58,110 bases of DNA from CAYURH01 sp964447105. Its GTDB lineage: Bacteria > Patescibacteriota > Saccharimonadia > Saccharimonadales > EFPC-124. Shown piece by piece: positions 41,597-50,817 of this stretch (within the stretch, counting starts at the first letter, position 1; each line of letters starts with the position of its first letter). Position numbers and translations under genes: made by a program. The stretch is taken from contig CAYURH010000005.1 in the NCBI GenBank assembly GCA_964447105.1, positions 1 through 58,110 of the forward strand, given 5' to 3'. Below the pieces are notes generated by a model. The model made no database searches. It saw only the letters and a list, made by a program, of their open reading frames with translations, and was not told where the DNA came from.

Positions 41597-42533
41597 GCCA
41601 CAGCCTGGACATTAAGAATTTACGCAACGCGAGTATTTCGAACCACCAAAATGTGCCGACGCCCAGAGTCGCACTTATATATACGGGCCACGCGACCCAT
41701 GGGCTGGTGTTAGACAATACTTCTTGTAGGAATTGTAGCGTTACGACGGATGGTAGCTCGCGCACAACAGCCAGTAATTGCACGCGAGTAATATTACCGT
41801 CGGCGTCGGTAATAGTGATGAGCGGGTAGTATGTGCCCGCTTTGGTATAAATGTGCGACACGGTAAATGTACTCGGTTCAGCCACAGTGAAGCGTTCGAT
41901 TGTTCCATCTCCCCAGTCGATCACAACCTGGTAGGGGCCTTTGCCGCCGGTCAACATGACCGACCACTCCCAGAGTTCACCGGGTTTATGCACGGTGTAG
42001 GTGTAGGGCACCGAGACGCTTGGCGGCGGGCCGGGTGTTGCAGGTTCTTCGGCGGGAGTGGTGGGCTCCGGTTCGACGGGTGGGTCGTAGTAGACGGTGA
42101 TGGGGGTAGATGCTGGACCTTCGTCGTCGGTAATATTAAAGACTTTAGCGCTCACAATGTTGGCGCCAGGCTGCAGGGTGGCTGGCACGGAGAATGTGTT
42201 GCTGGTGCAATTGCTTACGCCTGCCATTTGATCGCCTACAAATACTTCGATATATGAATTGTCGGGGCAAGTACCGTTCACAGTGATGTCGGCCGTGTCG
42301 AAGTGATCACCGTCGGCGGGCGATGTGATGACTGCTGGGTCGGGCGGGATGGGCGCCGCTACCTTGGCGCTCACATGCAAATCGGCGGTAGTGTCGCCAG
42401 CAACCTGGAATGGCAGTGGCAAAAATCCGCCGCCCATCAATAGCAATATACTCGACGCATGCAAAGCAATCCGTTTGTGGACGGGGTGGAAGCGGCGCTT
42501 GCGAGGTTTGGTTGTATGCGAATGAATTTGCAT
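41583..42533 (-). CDS. Surface protein with Ig-like and PKD domains and C-terminal anchor
   Basis: 316 residues. A basic N-terminus and a hydrophobic signal region (LHASSILLLMGGGFLPL) precede an Ig-like domain (ADITVNGTCPDNSYIEVFV). A Pro/Glu linker leads to a PKD domain (VVIDWGDGTIERF..VSHIYTKAGTYYPLITITD) and a C-terminal helix (WVAWPVYISATLGVGTFWWF) with a basic tail. It is divergent from the secreted protein at 42650 across a region with repeated AACAATGT words. Confidence 0.82.
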   Translation of the reverse strand: MQIHSHTTKPRKRRFHPVHKRIALHASSILLLMGGGFLPLPFQVAGDTTADLHVSAKVAAPIPPDPAVITSPADGDHFDTADITVNGTCPDNSYIEVFVGDQMAGVSNCTSNTFSVPATLQPGANIVSAKVFNITDDEGPASTPITVYYDPPVEPEPTTPAEEPATPGPPPSVSVPYTYTVHKPGELWEWSVMLTGGKGPYQVVIDWGDGTIERFTVAEPSTFTVSHIYTKAGTYYPLITITDADGNITRVQLLAVVRELPSVVTLQFLQEVLSNTSPWVAWPVYISATLGVGTFWWFEILALRKFLMSRLWHGRI

Positions 42534-42649
42534 ATTTTTTGTATTCGATTTATTGGCATAGTAGCATTTTCAGGGGTGGATAACAATGTGCTAATGCTTA
42601 ACAATGTTGTTGCTGTGCTACGCTAAGGTTGTTATGCTTAGTAACGATT

Positions 42650-43702
42650 ATGAATAAAAATACACTTCAAATCAGTTGGCGCAGCCGTTTAGCGGCTCAC
42701 TGGCGACACATTATTGCAATTGTAGGGTTACTACTGGCGCCTATGGCCACGGTATTGCCAGCTCATGCCGGCAACATGACGCAAACCATGGTGCGATTTG
42801 ATCGCATGCAGATCAGCACGGCCACAACCGGCACGGTATGTGCCAAGCCGGCAACTGCTTCGACCGAAGCGGATGTACAGGTGACATTCCCAACTGGATA
42901 TACATTGGGCGCTGCCGGTACGTTTACGGTGAGTACCACTAACTTAGCTTGGCCCACAGGTGGTACTGCGTGGCTAGGTATAGGCACCGCTACCAACGTA
43001 ACAAGCCAAGTGGTAACATTCCCTAGCACTGACCTAGTAGTCGGCACTTTGTATTGCTTCAACTGGACAAACACGGCCGCTGTAAGTGTCAAATCGAGCG
43101 CGACCAGCTCGAATGCGGGTACTGTCATCACTCGTACGAGCGTCCCCGCCAACATCGACACTGGTAACTTCAGTACAGCCAGCGTAAGTGGTGATCAGAT
43201 CTCAGTGACGGCTAGCGTGCCTTCTACGTTTTCGTTTGCCTTGAGTGGCACAACAGACGCTTTGGGTACACTGAGCACTGGTAGCGTGACGGTAAGTGGT
43301 ACGCCTCGAACGGTAACTGTCAACACCAACGCCAGTGGCTGGCAAGTGTGGGCCAAAGACGCCAACACCGGGCTCACATCAACCACTGCTTCAGCAACTA
43401 TTGCGTCCACAACTCCGGGTAGCAACAGCACATTATCTGCTGGTACCGCGGGGTACAACACCGGGGTAACATCTTCGCAGGTAGGTGGTAGTGGTAGCAT
43501 TACGGTAGCTACTCCATTTGTTGGCGGATCTACCGGCAGGGGCGGCGGCTTGGATACAACGCTTCGCTCGCTCGCTACTTCAAACGGCACCGCTGATACT
43601 GCAGTTTTGACACTCACAAACAACGTGGCAATTGCTGCTACTACTGCCGCCGCGAGCGACTACGCCGATACTATTACTGTAGTTGGTGCTGGGCTGTTCT
43701 AA
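42650..43702 (+). CDS. Secreted Ser/Thr-rich surface protein
   Basis: 350 residues from ATG 42650. A long signal peptide ends near AHAGN. The rest is a low-charge, Thr/Ser/Gly/Ala-rich beta protein, including TGTVCAKPATASTEADVQVTF and a C-terminal domain (TAVLTLTNNVAIAATTAAASDYADTITVVG) that looks like a WxL- or pilin-type beta sandwich. There is no anchor or sorting signal. The DUF916-like gene follows within 14 nt and is the likely cell-surface partner. Confidence 0.8.
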   Translation: MNKNTLQISWRSRLAAHWRHIIAIVGLLLAPMATVLPAHAGNMTQTMVRFDRMQISTATTGTVCAKPATASTEADVQVTFPTGYTLGAAGTFTVSTTNLAWPTGGTAWLGIGTATNVTSQVVTFPSTDLVVGTLYCFNWTNTAAVSVKSSATSSNAGTVITRTSVPANIDTGNFSTASVSGDQISVTASVPSTFSFALSGTTDALGTLSTGSVTVSGTPRTVTVNTNASGWQVWAKDANTGLTSTTASATIASTTPGSNSTLSAGTAGYNTGVTSSQVGGSGSITVATPFVGGSTGRGGGLDTTLRSLATSNGTADTAVLTLTNNVAIAATTAAASDYADTITVVGAGLF

Positions 43703-43716
43703 GGTATACTTGCCGC

Positions 43717-44760
43717 ATGAGACGTGTACGATGGTTGGTGGCAACCGCCCTGGTTGTCGGCGTAGCTTTTGGGCTGGCGAGTACTCGACCGGCTGCAGCT
43801 GCGGCCGAAGGTGAGTTCTATATACAGGTGTATCCATCACCGCTGGTGACCACGGTCAAACCGGGCACGAGTACAAGCCTAGATTTAACTATTCGCAACA
43901 GTGGCGCCGAAGCTGAAGACCTAAAAATAGTTCCGCGCGCTTTCAAAATCGACCCCAAAACACAGCAGCTGCAACTATCCGACAATCAGCTGCCAGATAT
44001 TGCGAGCTGGGTCAGTTTTAGCGACCCTATATTTGCCGTGCAACCAGGGCAGGCGATGGTGGAGCATATCCAACTCAGTGTGCCAAAGGATACTGGTTTT
44101 AGTTATGCTTTTGCTTTGGTGATTTCGCGCGCGCATGCACCGGTGCAGACCAATAGCGGACGAAATATCAAAGCGTCAGTGGCGGTATTTTTGCTTATCA
44201 ATGTCGATCGGCCTGGTGCCACGCGTTCACTGGAAGTTACACGATTTGAAGCCAAAAAAAGTGTGTATGAATATCTGCCGGTTGAATTCGACATTGATTT
44301 CAAAAACACTGGCAATACTATAGTGCAGCCGGGCGGTACTATTTATATCCAGCGCGGGCCCAACGACACTACGCCTGTTGATACACTTCAAGTCAATCAA
44401 GCTGGCAGCTACGTGTTGCCCGGTCTCACGCGAACACTCACTGCCAAATGGGACAAAGGGTTTCAGGTATTGCAAACCACTGCCCAGCCAGATGGCTCAT
44501 CCAAAGAAGAATTGAAATGGGATTGGGCGCAGTTTTCTAATCTGCGAATTGGTCGTTACACAGCAAAACTCATTGCCATATATGACGACGGTCACCGCGA
44601 TGTCGATTTACAAAATGATACGACATTTTGGGTTATTCCATGGCGTATGTTGCTGATAGTCGTTGGCGTAGTGGTGCTCATGGCGGTGGGTGTGTGGTCG
44701 CTGACTCGTGGTGCGTTTCGCGCATCGCGCACGCTCGGCCGCAAAAAAATGCGCTTATAA
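43717..44760 (+). CDS. DUF916/WxLIP-like membrane-anchored Ig-type protein
   Basis: 347 residues: signal peptide (VATALVVGVAFGLAS), an Ig-like domain beginning FYIQVYPSPLVTTVKPGTS, a second one with FDIDFKNTGNTIVQPGG, and a C-terminal helix (MLLIVVGVVVLMAVGVWSL) with a basic tail. The plan is that of DUF916 proteins, which bind WxL proteins or peptidoglycan in Gram-positives. TATACT ends 6 nt before the ATG. It is a distant relative of 49939. Confidence 0.82.
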   Translation: MRRVRWLVATALVVGVAFGLASTRPAAAAAEGEFYIQVYPSPLVTTVKPGTSTSLDLTIRNSGAEAEDLKIVPRAFKIDPKTQQLQLSDNQLPDIASWVSFSDPIFAVQPGQAMVEHIQLSVPKDTGFSYAFALVISRAHAPVQTNSGRNIKASVAVFLLINVDRPGATRSLEVTRFEAKKSVYEYLPVEFDIDFKNTGNTIVQPGGTIYIQRGPNDTTPVDTLQVNQAGSYVLPGLTRTLTAKWDKGFQVLQTTAQPDGSSKEELKWDWAQFSNLRIGRYTAKLIAIYDDGHRDVDLQNDTTFWVIPWRMLLIVVGVVVLMAVGVWSLTRGAFRASRTLGRKKMRL

Positions 44761-44850
44761 CACTCGACCCCTAGTTTACCTAGTTGTTTAAAACACAAGC
44801 ACTTATTGTTATACTCAATGGCAAAGGTGGTTTGGTATGAGAGGGATGCA

Positions 44851-45036
44851 ATGAAGGCGTTACTCGAAAGAGAAATGAGCCGTAAAGAATTCCTGCAATT
44901 TTTAGGCAGCTCTCTTGTCGTATTGTTTGGTTTGTCAAATTTTGTGAATTTATTGCAACGGACCGCCCACCCCACACATATCCAAAACAGTGGTGAAGCC
45001 CGTGGCGGCTTTGGCTCTAGAAAGTTCGGCTCGTAA
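44851..45036 (+). CDS. Small membrane protein with Tat-like N-terminus
   Basis: 61 residues from ATG 44851, chosen because GAGAGG lies upstream and the TATACT box at 44810-44815 would start transcription after the earlier ATGs. MSRKEFLQFLGSSLVVLFG resembles a twin-arginine signal (SRRxFLK) but has Arg-Lys, not Arg-Arg. A Gly/Arg-rich tail follows. It lies 3 nt before the tail-like genes and may anchor or regulate them. Confidence 0.6.
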   Translation: MKALLEREMSRKEFLQFLGSSLVVLFGLSNFVNLLQRTAHPTHIQNSGEARGGFGSRKFGS

Positions 45037-45039
45037 GGC

Positions 45040-45741
45040 ATGGCCGAACAGCGACTCCCAATCGTAAACAGTGACGATGGGGTCTGGGGAGATATTCTTC
45101 GCCAGTACCTCATGAAAGAGCACTTCAACGACGACACCGATAATGCCGTCAACGGAGGTCACAAAAACGTCACCATCCGTGCCGGCACTGCCAGCGCCGG
45201 CACTGCGCCGCTCAAATTTACCTCTGGCACCATTCTGAGCACGCCCGAAGCGGGCGCTGTTGAATTTAACACTGACGCGCTGTATTTCACCATCACTACC
45301 GGTACAGTGCGCAAAAAAATAGCATTATACGATGACACGTCCGGTGCGACCGGCGATATTTACTACCGCGATTCCGGCGGTAACTTTGTGCGTTTAGCTA
45401 TTGGAGCTGATGGTAAAACTCTGCGCGCCTCTGGTGGCATACCGGCGTGGAGTGATGCGACCCTAAACACTGCCACCAAAACTTCCAACTACACTATTAC
45501 TGGCACCGATGTCGTAATCTTCGCCGACGCCAGCGGCGCGAACGTTACTATCACCTTACCAACCGCAAGTGCCAATGCTGGCTACAGGTTCTATATCAAA
45601 CGAATTGATAGCTCGGGCAATACGTGTAGCATTGCACGTTCGGGTAGTGATACGATTGATGGGCAAACAAGCGTTAGCATTGCCCTCCAATACGATAGCT
45701 ACACCGTCGTCTCGAATGGGAGTCAATGGTATATTATTTAG
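45040..45741 (+). CDS. Tail-fibre-like beta protein without signal peptide
   Basis: 233 residues. It begins with a soluble helix-rich stretch (DDGVWGDILRQYLMKEHF). The segment TPEAGAVEFNTDALYFTITTGTVRKKIALYDD is typical of phage neck/tail-fibre and similar structural proteins. A C-terminal beta region follows (VVIFADASGANVTITLPTASANAGYRFYIKRID). No Sec signal. It is the first of three consecutive proteins of this kind. Confidence 0.75.
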   Translation: MAEQRLPIVNSDDGVWGDILRQYLMKEHFNDDTDNAVNGGHKNVTIRAGTASAGTAPLKFTSGTILSTPEAGAVEFNTDALYFTITTGTVRKKIALYDDTSGATGDIYYRDSGGNFVRLAIGADGKTLRASGGIPAWSDATLNTATKTSNYTITGTDVVIFADASGANVTITLPTASANAGYRFYIKRIDSSGNTCSIARSGSDTIDGQTSVSIALQYDSYTVVSNGSQWYII

Positions 45742-45755
45742 ATAGACATTAAACT

Positions 45756-47900
45756 ATGACATATTTACCTGGCGGGCGTATAAACGCGACAATTGGGGGC
45801 AACACTGCAGGTGTTGGCGCACTCCTTTCTACTGGCACAATAACATTGGCCGGAGGTAATAATGTTACCCTGAGCCAAAACGGCAATGCCATCACTATCA
45901 GTGGCGCTGCGGGGGGCGCGGCAGGCACCAACACACTCGGTATAAGCAACCTGGGAAACTCGGTGGGCACGAGTGGTGTTATCAGCGGCACTGGTTTGCA
46001 ATTGGCGTTGGCGGGTGGCAATAATGTCACGCTCAGTCAGAGTATTAATGGTTCGTCGGCGACTATCACAGTATCGGCGTTTAACCAGTCTAACCAAACA
46101 GTCGGATTGTATGCACTTGGCAATACCACACAGAACTCCAGCACTGCACTCGATGCTCGCACACTCAGTTTCAACGGTTTGGGCGGGGCGAGTGTAGGCT
46201 ATAGCAACGGCTCGATACAAATCTCCGCCCCCCAAACCGTCGCTCAAACCAACCAAACAGTTGGTCTATATGCGCTGGGTAATACGACGCAAAACAGTTC
46301 GAGCACGCGCGATGCCCGTTCACTCAGTTTTAACGGTCTAGGCGGAATAACCGTCGGCTATAGCAACGGTTCCATCCAGCTTTCCGGTCCGCAAACGGCG
46401 GCTCAAACCAACCAAACGATTGGCCTATATGCCCTGGGTAACACTACTCAAAACTCCAGTACTAGCCTGGACGCTCGTACACTTAGCTTCAACGGCCTTG
46501 GTGCGGCTACAATGGGGTATTCCAACGGTTCAATCCAGGTGTCGGTACCCGTGCAAACGGCGCAAACCCAATCCAACATCCAGGCGGTATATGACGGAGC
46601 CAACAGTATCTCTACTGGCACTATTCGGTTCTCTAACTCCAACGGTGTTAGTTTTGGCGTAAACGGCCAGACTATCACGGCGTCGCACAACGGCATCACA
46701 TCACAATCGGTGCAAACGCAAAACGTACACAACGTGACATTCAGTGGCAACACTGCGGGCGTCATGGCGCACATTAGTTCAGGCACCATGACATTGGCCG
46801 GCGGCAACAACATCACTGTCAGTCAAAACGGCAATGCCGTGTCGATTATTGGTGGCGCTGGCGCCGCAGCAGGCACAAACACGCTGGGTATGAGCAATTT
46901 GGGTAATACCAGTGGCACAACTGGTGTTATCAGCGGCACGGGCCTGCAATTGGCCTTTGCGGGCGGCAACAACATCACCCTGAGCCAGAGCATCAACGCT
47001 TCGTCGGCTACTATTACCATTTCGGCTGGCAATGGCGGCGCTGGTGGCGGTATTGCCATGGCTAACTCAGAGACGACATTTAGTACGGGCACGGTGAACA
47101 TGTTGGAAGGTGGTGGGGCAATTACGATTGCTAGTAGTGCTGGCGGGCAATCGTTCAAGCTGTCGGTGCCACAGACATCTAGTTTGTCTGCAACGGGGCT
47201 GGTAAGCATTTCTACCAATGGCTCAACAATTAACATCGGTGTGCCATACGATACCATGGACTTCTATCAAAACATGGACCGAGGTACGTCTGCGTCTATA
47301 GCTACCGCCAATGGTACTCTCATGTTGCAGCGGCTCAACCAAGAAAACAACAAATTTGCAGCCAACATTACCGCAAACACTCTCTTGCTGAACATGACAG
47401 CCAACATGACAGCCACTTCATTATCGAGCTCACACAGTATGAGCGCATATGTGGCGGTTTATTCAGACAATGCAACGGTGCTAACTCTAATAAACTCAGC
47501 CTCAACATCATGGGCCATCGGTGCGGCGACGGGCAACACGGCGAGCTATCACGGCCCACGATGGCTTAGTTTCGTATCGTCGCAATGGTCCTCCGCTCCA
47601 GTCTTTACACAGGGTGGGGATTACGTATTTGGCGTTTTCTTTCGTTCAAGTAACTACAACCCGCCTATGTCGTACATGGGTCAAAACTATATGGCATCGG
47701 CTCAACGAAGCGGTACTATGGGCACTTCTGTCGGTACAAACACCAGCCTAGCGCAAGGTAACTATTGGAACGCGATGTATAGTGCGTCCACGACTGCCTT
47801 CCCAACTGCTATTTCTGCGAGTCAAGTCAACCGCAACAACGCGACCGCTATCTTTATACCGCATGTGATTCTTAATAATCGATATTCAGGCACGTTCTAG
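45756..47900 (+). CDS. Repetitive 714-residue tail-fibre/adhesin-like protein
   Basis: A Gly/Ser/Thr/Asn-rich beta protein without signal peptide. Three 53-residue repeats, each carrying QTVGLYALGNTTQNSS or a close variant and SFNGLG...GYSNGSIQ, lie between about residues 113 and 271. A second, longer repeat (TLAGGNNVTLSQNGNAITIS with the following NTLGISNLGN) occurs near the start and again near residue 345. The C-terminal 220 residues are non-repetitive (SLSSSHSMSAYVAVYSDN, GPRWLSFVSSQW) and may be the binding head. The role in host attachment is inferred. Confidence 0.8.
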   Translation: MTYLPGGRINATIGGNTAGVGALLSTGTITLAGGNNVTLSQNGNAITISGAAGGAAGTNTLGISNLGNSVGTSGVISGTGLQLALAGGNNVTLSQSINGSSATITVSAFNQSNQTVGLYALGNTTQNSSTALDARTLSFNGLGGASVGYSNGSIQISAPQTVAQTNQTVGLYALGNTTQNSSSTRDARSLSFNGLGGITVGYSNGSIQLSGPQTAAQTNQTIGLYALGNTTQNSSTSLDARTLSFNGLGAATMGYSNGSIQVSVPVQTAQTQSNIQAVYDGANSISTGTIRFSNSNGVSFGVNGQTITASHNGITSQSVQTQNVHNVTFSGNTAGVMAHISSGTMTLAGGNNITVSQNGNAVSIIGGAGAAAGTNTLGMSNLGNTSGTTGVISGTGLQLAFAGGNNITLSQSINASSATITISAGNGGAGGGIAMANSETTFSTGTVNMLEGGGAITIASSAGGQSFKLSVPQTSSLSATGLVSISTNGSTINIGVPYDTMDFYQNMDRGTSASIATANGTLMLQRLNQENNKFAANITANTLLLNMTANMTATSLSSSHSMSAYVAVYSDNATVLTLINSASTSWAIGAATGNTASYHGPRWLSFVSSQWSSAPVFTQGGDYVFGVFFRSSNYNPPMSYMGQNYMASAQRSGTMGTSVGTNTSLAQGNYWNAMYSASTTAFPTAISASQVNRNNATAIFIPHVILNNRYSGTF
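46092..46568 (+). repeat. Three tandem 159-bp repeats inside the fibre-like gene
   Basis: Copies start at 46092, 46251 and 46410 with the words AACCAAACAG or AACCAAACGA. Each encodes 53 residues. A second repeat family of roughly 280 bp, beginning with AACACTGC, occupies 45799-46080 and 46749-47030. Confidence 0.9.
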
Positions 47901-47903
47901 TCT

Positions 47904-48569
47904 ATGGCAGTTACATTTGATGCTGTTGGGCCGAATTCATCCGGCACCTCAGTCACAATAAACACCAGCCTCACGTGGAGCCACAGCTGCAGTGGCAGTA
48001 ATGGCTTGCTCGTTGTAGGTGTTAGCGTGGGTGCTGGTCAAAACGGCACATCAACCACGGCAACGTATAATGGCGTTTCCATGACGTCCGCTGGACGAGT
48101 ATTTTCCAACAACCAGCAGGATGGCTACGTTGAAATGTTTTATCTCGTTGCTCCTTCGACAGGGTCAAACACTGTTGCCATAACGTGTAGCCAATCACTC
48201 ACCATGATTGGTGGCTCAGTCAGTTTTAATGGTGTCGATCAGAGCACGCCAGTTTCGAACATAACGAGCGCTTTTGGCAGCGCTTCACCAGTGTCGCTTA
48301 GTGTCACAAGCGCCGCAGGCAACATGGTTGTCGATGCTGTCTGTACCGGCACCGGAGTGACAAGTTCCGACCAAACACAGCGCTGGCTTCGCAACGACAA
48401 CGGCACCACTGCCGCCGGCAACGCCGCTCAGTCCACAGCCGATGGCGCGGCAAGCGTAAATATGGGCTATACGATCACCAGTGACTGGTGGGGCATGATG
48501 GGCATGAGTGTCAACGCTAGTTCTGGTGGCGGGGGTGGTGGCAACACCAGCGCTTGGCTTACTGCGTGA
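47904..48569 (+). CDS. Tail-like beta-sandwich protein
   Basis: 221 residues, no signal peptide. TWSHSCSGSNGLLVVGVSVG, ATYNGVSMTSAG, YVEMFYLVAPSTGSNTVAIT and GGSVSFNGVDQSTP are the plan of a phage-related jelly-roll/tail domain common next to tail fibres. It ends in a Gly-rich GGGGGG linker and a short tail, as if a further module had been lost. It lies 3 nt after the fibre-like gene. Confidence 0.75.
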   Translation: MAVTFDAVGPNSSGTSVTINTSLTWSHSCSGSNGLLVVGVSVGAGQNGTSTTATYNGVSMTSAGRVFSNNQQDGYVEMFYLVAPSTGSNTVAITCSQSLTMIGGSVSFNGVDQSTPVSNITSAFGSASPVSLSVTSAAGNMVVDAVCTGTGVTSSDQTQRWLRNDNGTTAAGNAAQSTADGAASVNMGYTITSDWWGMMGMSVNASSGGGGGGNTSAWLTA

Positions 48570-48584
48570 TATAATGCCAAGGAT

Positions 48585-49310
48585 ATGACTAAACCGCAAA
48601 TTCTTGTTCCTGATAACGTGGGTATCCATAACGCCAGCGACTACGCGGCGCGCCTGGAAAAAGAAAAAACCTATCGTGATCTCAGTACGATTATCGTGTG
48701 CCCCACGCGAGGCATGATCCCGGCACGTATCGTCCAAAGCTGGCAGGGCCTGATCCGCCCCATGAACCAAAAAGTCTTTGGACCTATGTTTATGGAAGGC
48801 ATGGAAGTGGGTGAAGCGTACAACCAAGTCATCAAGATGATTTTGGAAAACCCCGAGCTGAGCAAATTCAAATTTTTGCTAACCATCGAAGAAGACAACG
48901 CGCCTCCGGCCGACGGCCTGATGAAATTATACGAATCCATCGACGATTACGACGTGGTGGGCGGCCTGTATTGGACCAAAGGCGAAGCCGGCCAGCCCAT
49001 GTGTTACGGCGATCCGCAGTCCATGCCTATGAATTTTATTCCGCAAATTCCTACGCCCGGCCAGGTGGTGGCCTGCAACGGCTTAGGCATGGGCTTTACG
49101 CTGTTTCGCATCGAAATGCTCAAAGACAAACGGTTTGAATACGGCGAGTGGTTCAAAACCAGGCAAGAATTAGTACCCGAGGGCGGTGCGCGTATCATGA
49201 CGCAAGATTTGTGGTTTTTCCAGCACGCCCGCGAAATGGGATACAAAGTGGCCTGTGATGCGCGGGTGCGCGTAGGACATTATGACGCGGCTAATCAGAT
49301 AATGTGGTAA
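48585..49310 (+). CDS. Glycosyltransferase-A-like protein
   Basis: 241 residues: LSTIIVCPTRGMIPARIVQSW at the start, FLLTIEEDNAPPADGLMKL in place of the DxD metal site, YDVVGGLYWTKG, GMGFTLFRIEML and TQDLWFFQHAREMGYKVACD. It resembles phage and CPR GT-A enzymes that glycosylate surface structures. TATAAT ends 9 nt before the ATG. It probably modifies the neighbouring fibre proteins. Confidence 0.8.
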   Translation: MTKPQILVPDNVGIHNASDYAARLEKEKTYRDLSTIIVCPTRGMIPARIVQSWQGLIRPMNQKVFGPMFMEGMEVGEAYNQVIKMILENPELSKFKFLLTIEEDNAPPADGLMKLYESIDDYDVVGGLYWTKGEAGQPMCYGDPQSMPMNFIPQIPTPGQVVACNGLGMGFTLFRIEMLKDKRFEYGEWFKTRQELVPEGGARIMTQDLWFFQHAREMGYKVACDARVRVGHYDAANQIMW

Positions 49311-49319
49311 AGGGGATAC

Positions 49320-49934
49320 ATGGCTGTCAAAAAATCATCCAGTAAAAAAGACGAACCGCTAAAGCTTTCGTTGGCCTGCGGCGATCGCGTGCCCGAAGGC
49401 TTCAAAGGTGTCGATGTGATCAAAACAAAGGGCGTGGATTATGTGCAGGATCTACTCAAATTTCCTTGGACTCAATTTGCCGATAATTCAGTCGACGAAA
49501 TTGAATGCACCTGTTTCGTGGAGCACATTCCGCACGGCGACAGTCGTAATGATCCGTTTTTTGATTTTTTTGACGAAATATACCGCATTTTAAAACCTGC
49601 TCAATTCGACCCCAATAATCCAAACATACCGCTTTCTGGCTTTGCGCGTATTAGCTGTCCTTATTATTCCAGCAGCCGAGCCTGGTGGGATCCAACGCAT
49701 CAGCGAGCTATTTCGGAGCAGAGCTTTTTGTATTTAAACAAGCAGTGGCGTATAGACAACAAGCTAGACCATTACCCGGTAACGTGCGATTTTGATTTTA
49801 CCTACGGCTACATTTTATCGCCCGAATGGCAGAATCGCAGCCAAGAAACGCAGATGTTTGCCATACAGCACTATTTAAATGTAGTGTCAGACATTCAGGT
49901 GCAATTGGTAAAGCGCCCGCCACAAAAAGGCTAA
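49320..49934 (+). CDS. SAM-dependent methyltransferase-like protein
   Basis: 204 residues: a Lys/Ser-rich start, LKLSLACGDRVPEGFKGVDV (motif I region), ADNSVDEIECTCFVEHIP and FFDEIYRILKPA, as in class I methyltransferases acting after glycosyltransferases. It lies 9 nt after the GT gene and could methylate the glycan. The substrate is unknown. Confidence 0.82.
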   Translation: MAVKKSSSKKDEPLKLSLACGDRVPEGFKGVDVIKTKGVDYVQDLLKFPWTQFADNSVDEIECTCFVEHIPHGDSRNDPFFDFFDEIYRILKPAQFDPNNPNIPLSGFARISCPYYSSSRAWWDPTHQRAISEQSFLYLNKQWRIDNKLDHYPVTCDFDFTYGYILSPEWQNRSQETQMFAIQHYLNVVSDIQVQLVKRPPQKG

Positions 49935-49938
49935 AACT

Positions 49939-50817
49939 GTGCGCCGCCTTGGCCTGTTGTGCGCGGTGGTTGTGGCGCTGATACTAGCGCCAACTGCGAG
50001 CGCTACCGATGAACCAGAATCAAAAGGATTGTTTGTAGCGCCGGCCCGTGATTACATAAGCGTGACATCGCCAGGCCAGCAGCAAAAACAGCTCACCGTC
50101 GCCAACTACACCGGCAAACCAGCGGTTATTTCGCTATCGGTTCAAAAGTTCTCAGTGGCTGATTATTCGTATGATTTTACGTTTACGCCCACCGACGACG
50201 ACTGGATTTATGTAGATCAGCCGCACATTGAACTCGAGCCGGGTAAAAGTCAAAATATTACCTATACACTACAGGTGCCAGCGGGTGCTAAACCAGGTGG
50301 GCATTATTTTACGATTCTAGTGAGCACCACCATACAGACGGGCGCCGTACAAAGCAAACTGCAAGCTGCGGCGCTGGTATATGTAACGGTTCAGGGCAAA
50401 GTGTATAAGACAAGTCAGATTGTGGGCCAGTCGGTGCCCGCAGTGTCTTTTGGTGGCGATATACCTTTTACGCTCAACATAAAAAACACAGGCAATACGC
50501 ATTTTTTCGTCTACGTTGCCGGGCAGATGCAGGGCGCGGCCGCTGGCGCTCCTTCGACCCATCTACTCATGCCACAAACGACGCGCACTATGGGCGGATC
50601 TATGCCAGCTCCATTGTTGCCCGGTATCTATACGGCTGATTTTGGGTACAAAACCGATGGCGGTGAAACAGTGGAGCGCACCACCACTGTTGTATATCTG
50701 CCGGTATGGTCGCTGGTGTTGATAGTTGGTGGCGTGTGGTTGGTTATTGTGATTGTGCGTCGATTGTTGCGGCGCCGCAGGTCTAGGGGTTTACGGCTAC
50801 CACCGTATACGTCATAG
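49939..50817 (+). CDS. Second DUF916/WxLIP-like membrane-anchored protein
   Basis: 292 residues from GTG 49939. A signal peptide ends near ASATD. An Ig-like domain starts GLFVAPARDYISVTSPGQQQ, a second one carries FTLNIKNTGNTHFFVYV, and there is a C-terminal helix (LVLIVGGVWLVIVIVRRLL) with an Arg-rich tail. It has the same plan as 43717. It converges with the secreted protein at 50783, overlapping by 35 nt. Confidence 0.82.
   Translation: MRRLGLLCAVVVALILAPTASATDEPESKGLFVAPARDYISVTSPGQQQKQLTVANYTGKPAVISLSVQKFSVADYSYDFTFTPTDDDWIYVDQPHIELEPGKSQNITYTLQVPAGAKPGGHYFTILVSTTIQTGAVQSKLQAAALVYVTVQGKVYKTSQIVGQSVPAVSFGGDIPFTLNIKNTGNTHFFVYVAGQMQGAAAGAPSTHLLMPQTTRTMGGSMPAPLLPGIYTADFGYKTDGGETVERTTTVVYLPVWSLVLIVGGVWLVIVIVRRLLRRRRSRGLRLPPYTS

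Noticed and set aside
43195..43623. Long minus-strand frames inside the surface and fibre genes (also 46448-47257 and 9113-10130)
   Set aside because: They arise from low-complexity or biased codons of the real plus-strand genes and have no independent start signals.
46092..46568. The 159-bp repeats as a CRISPR-like array
   Set aside because: The repeats are contiguous coding repeats without unique spacers.
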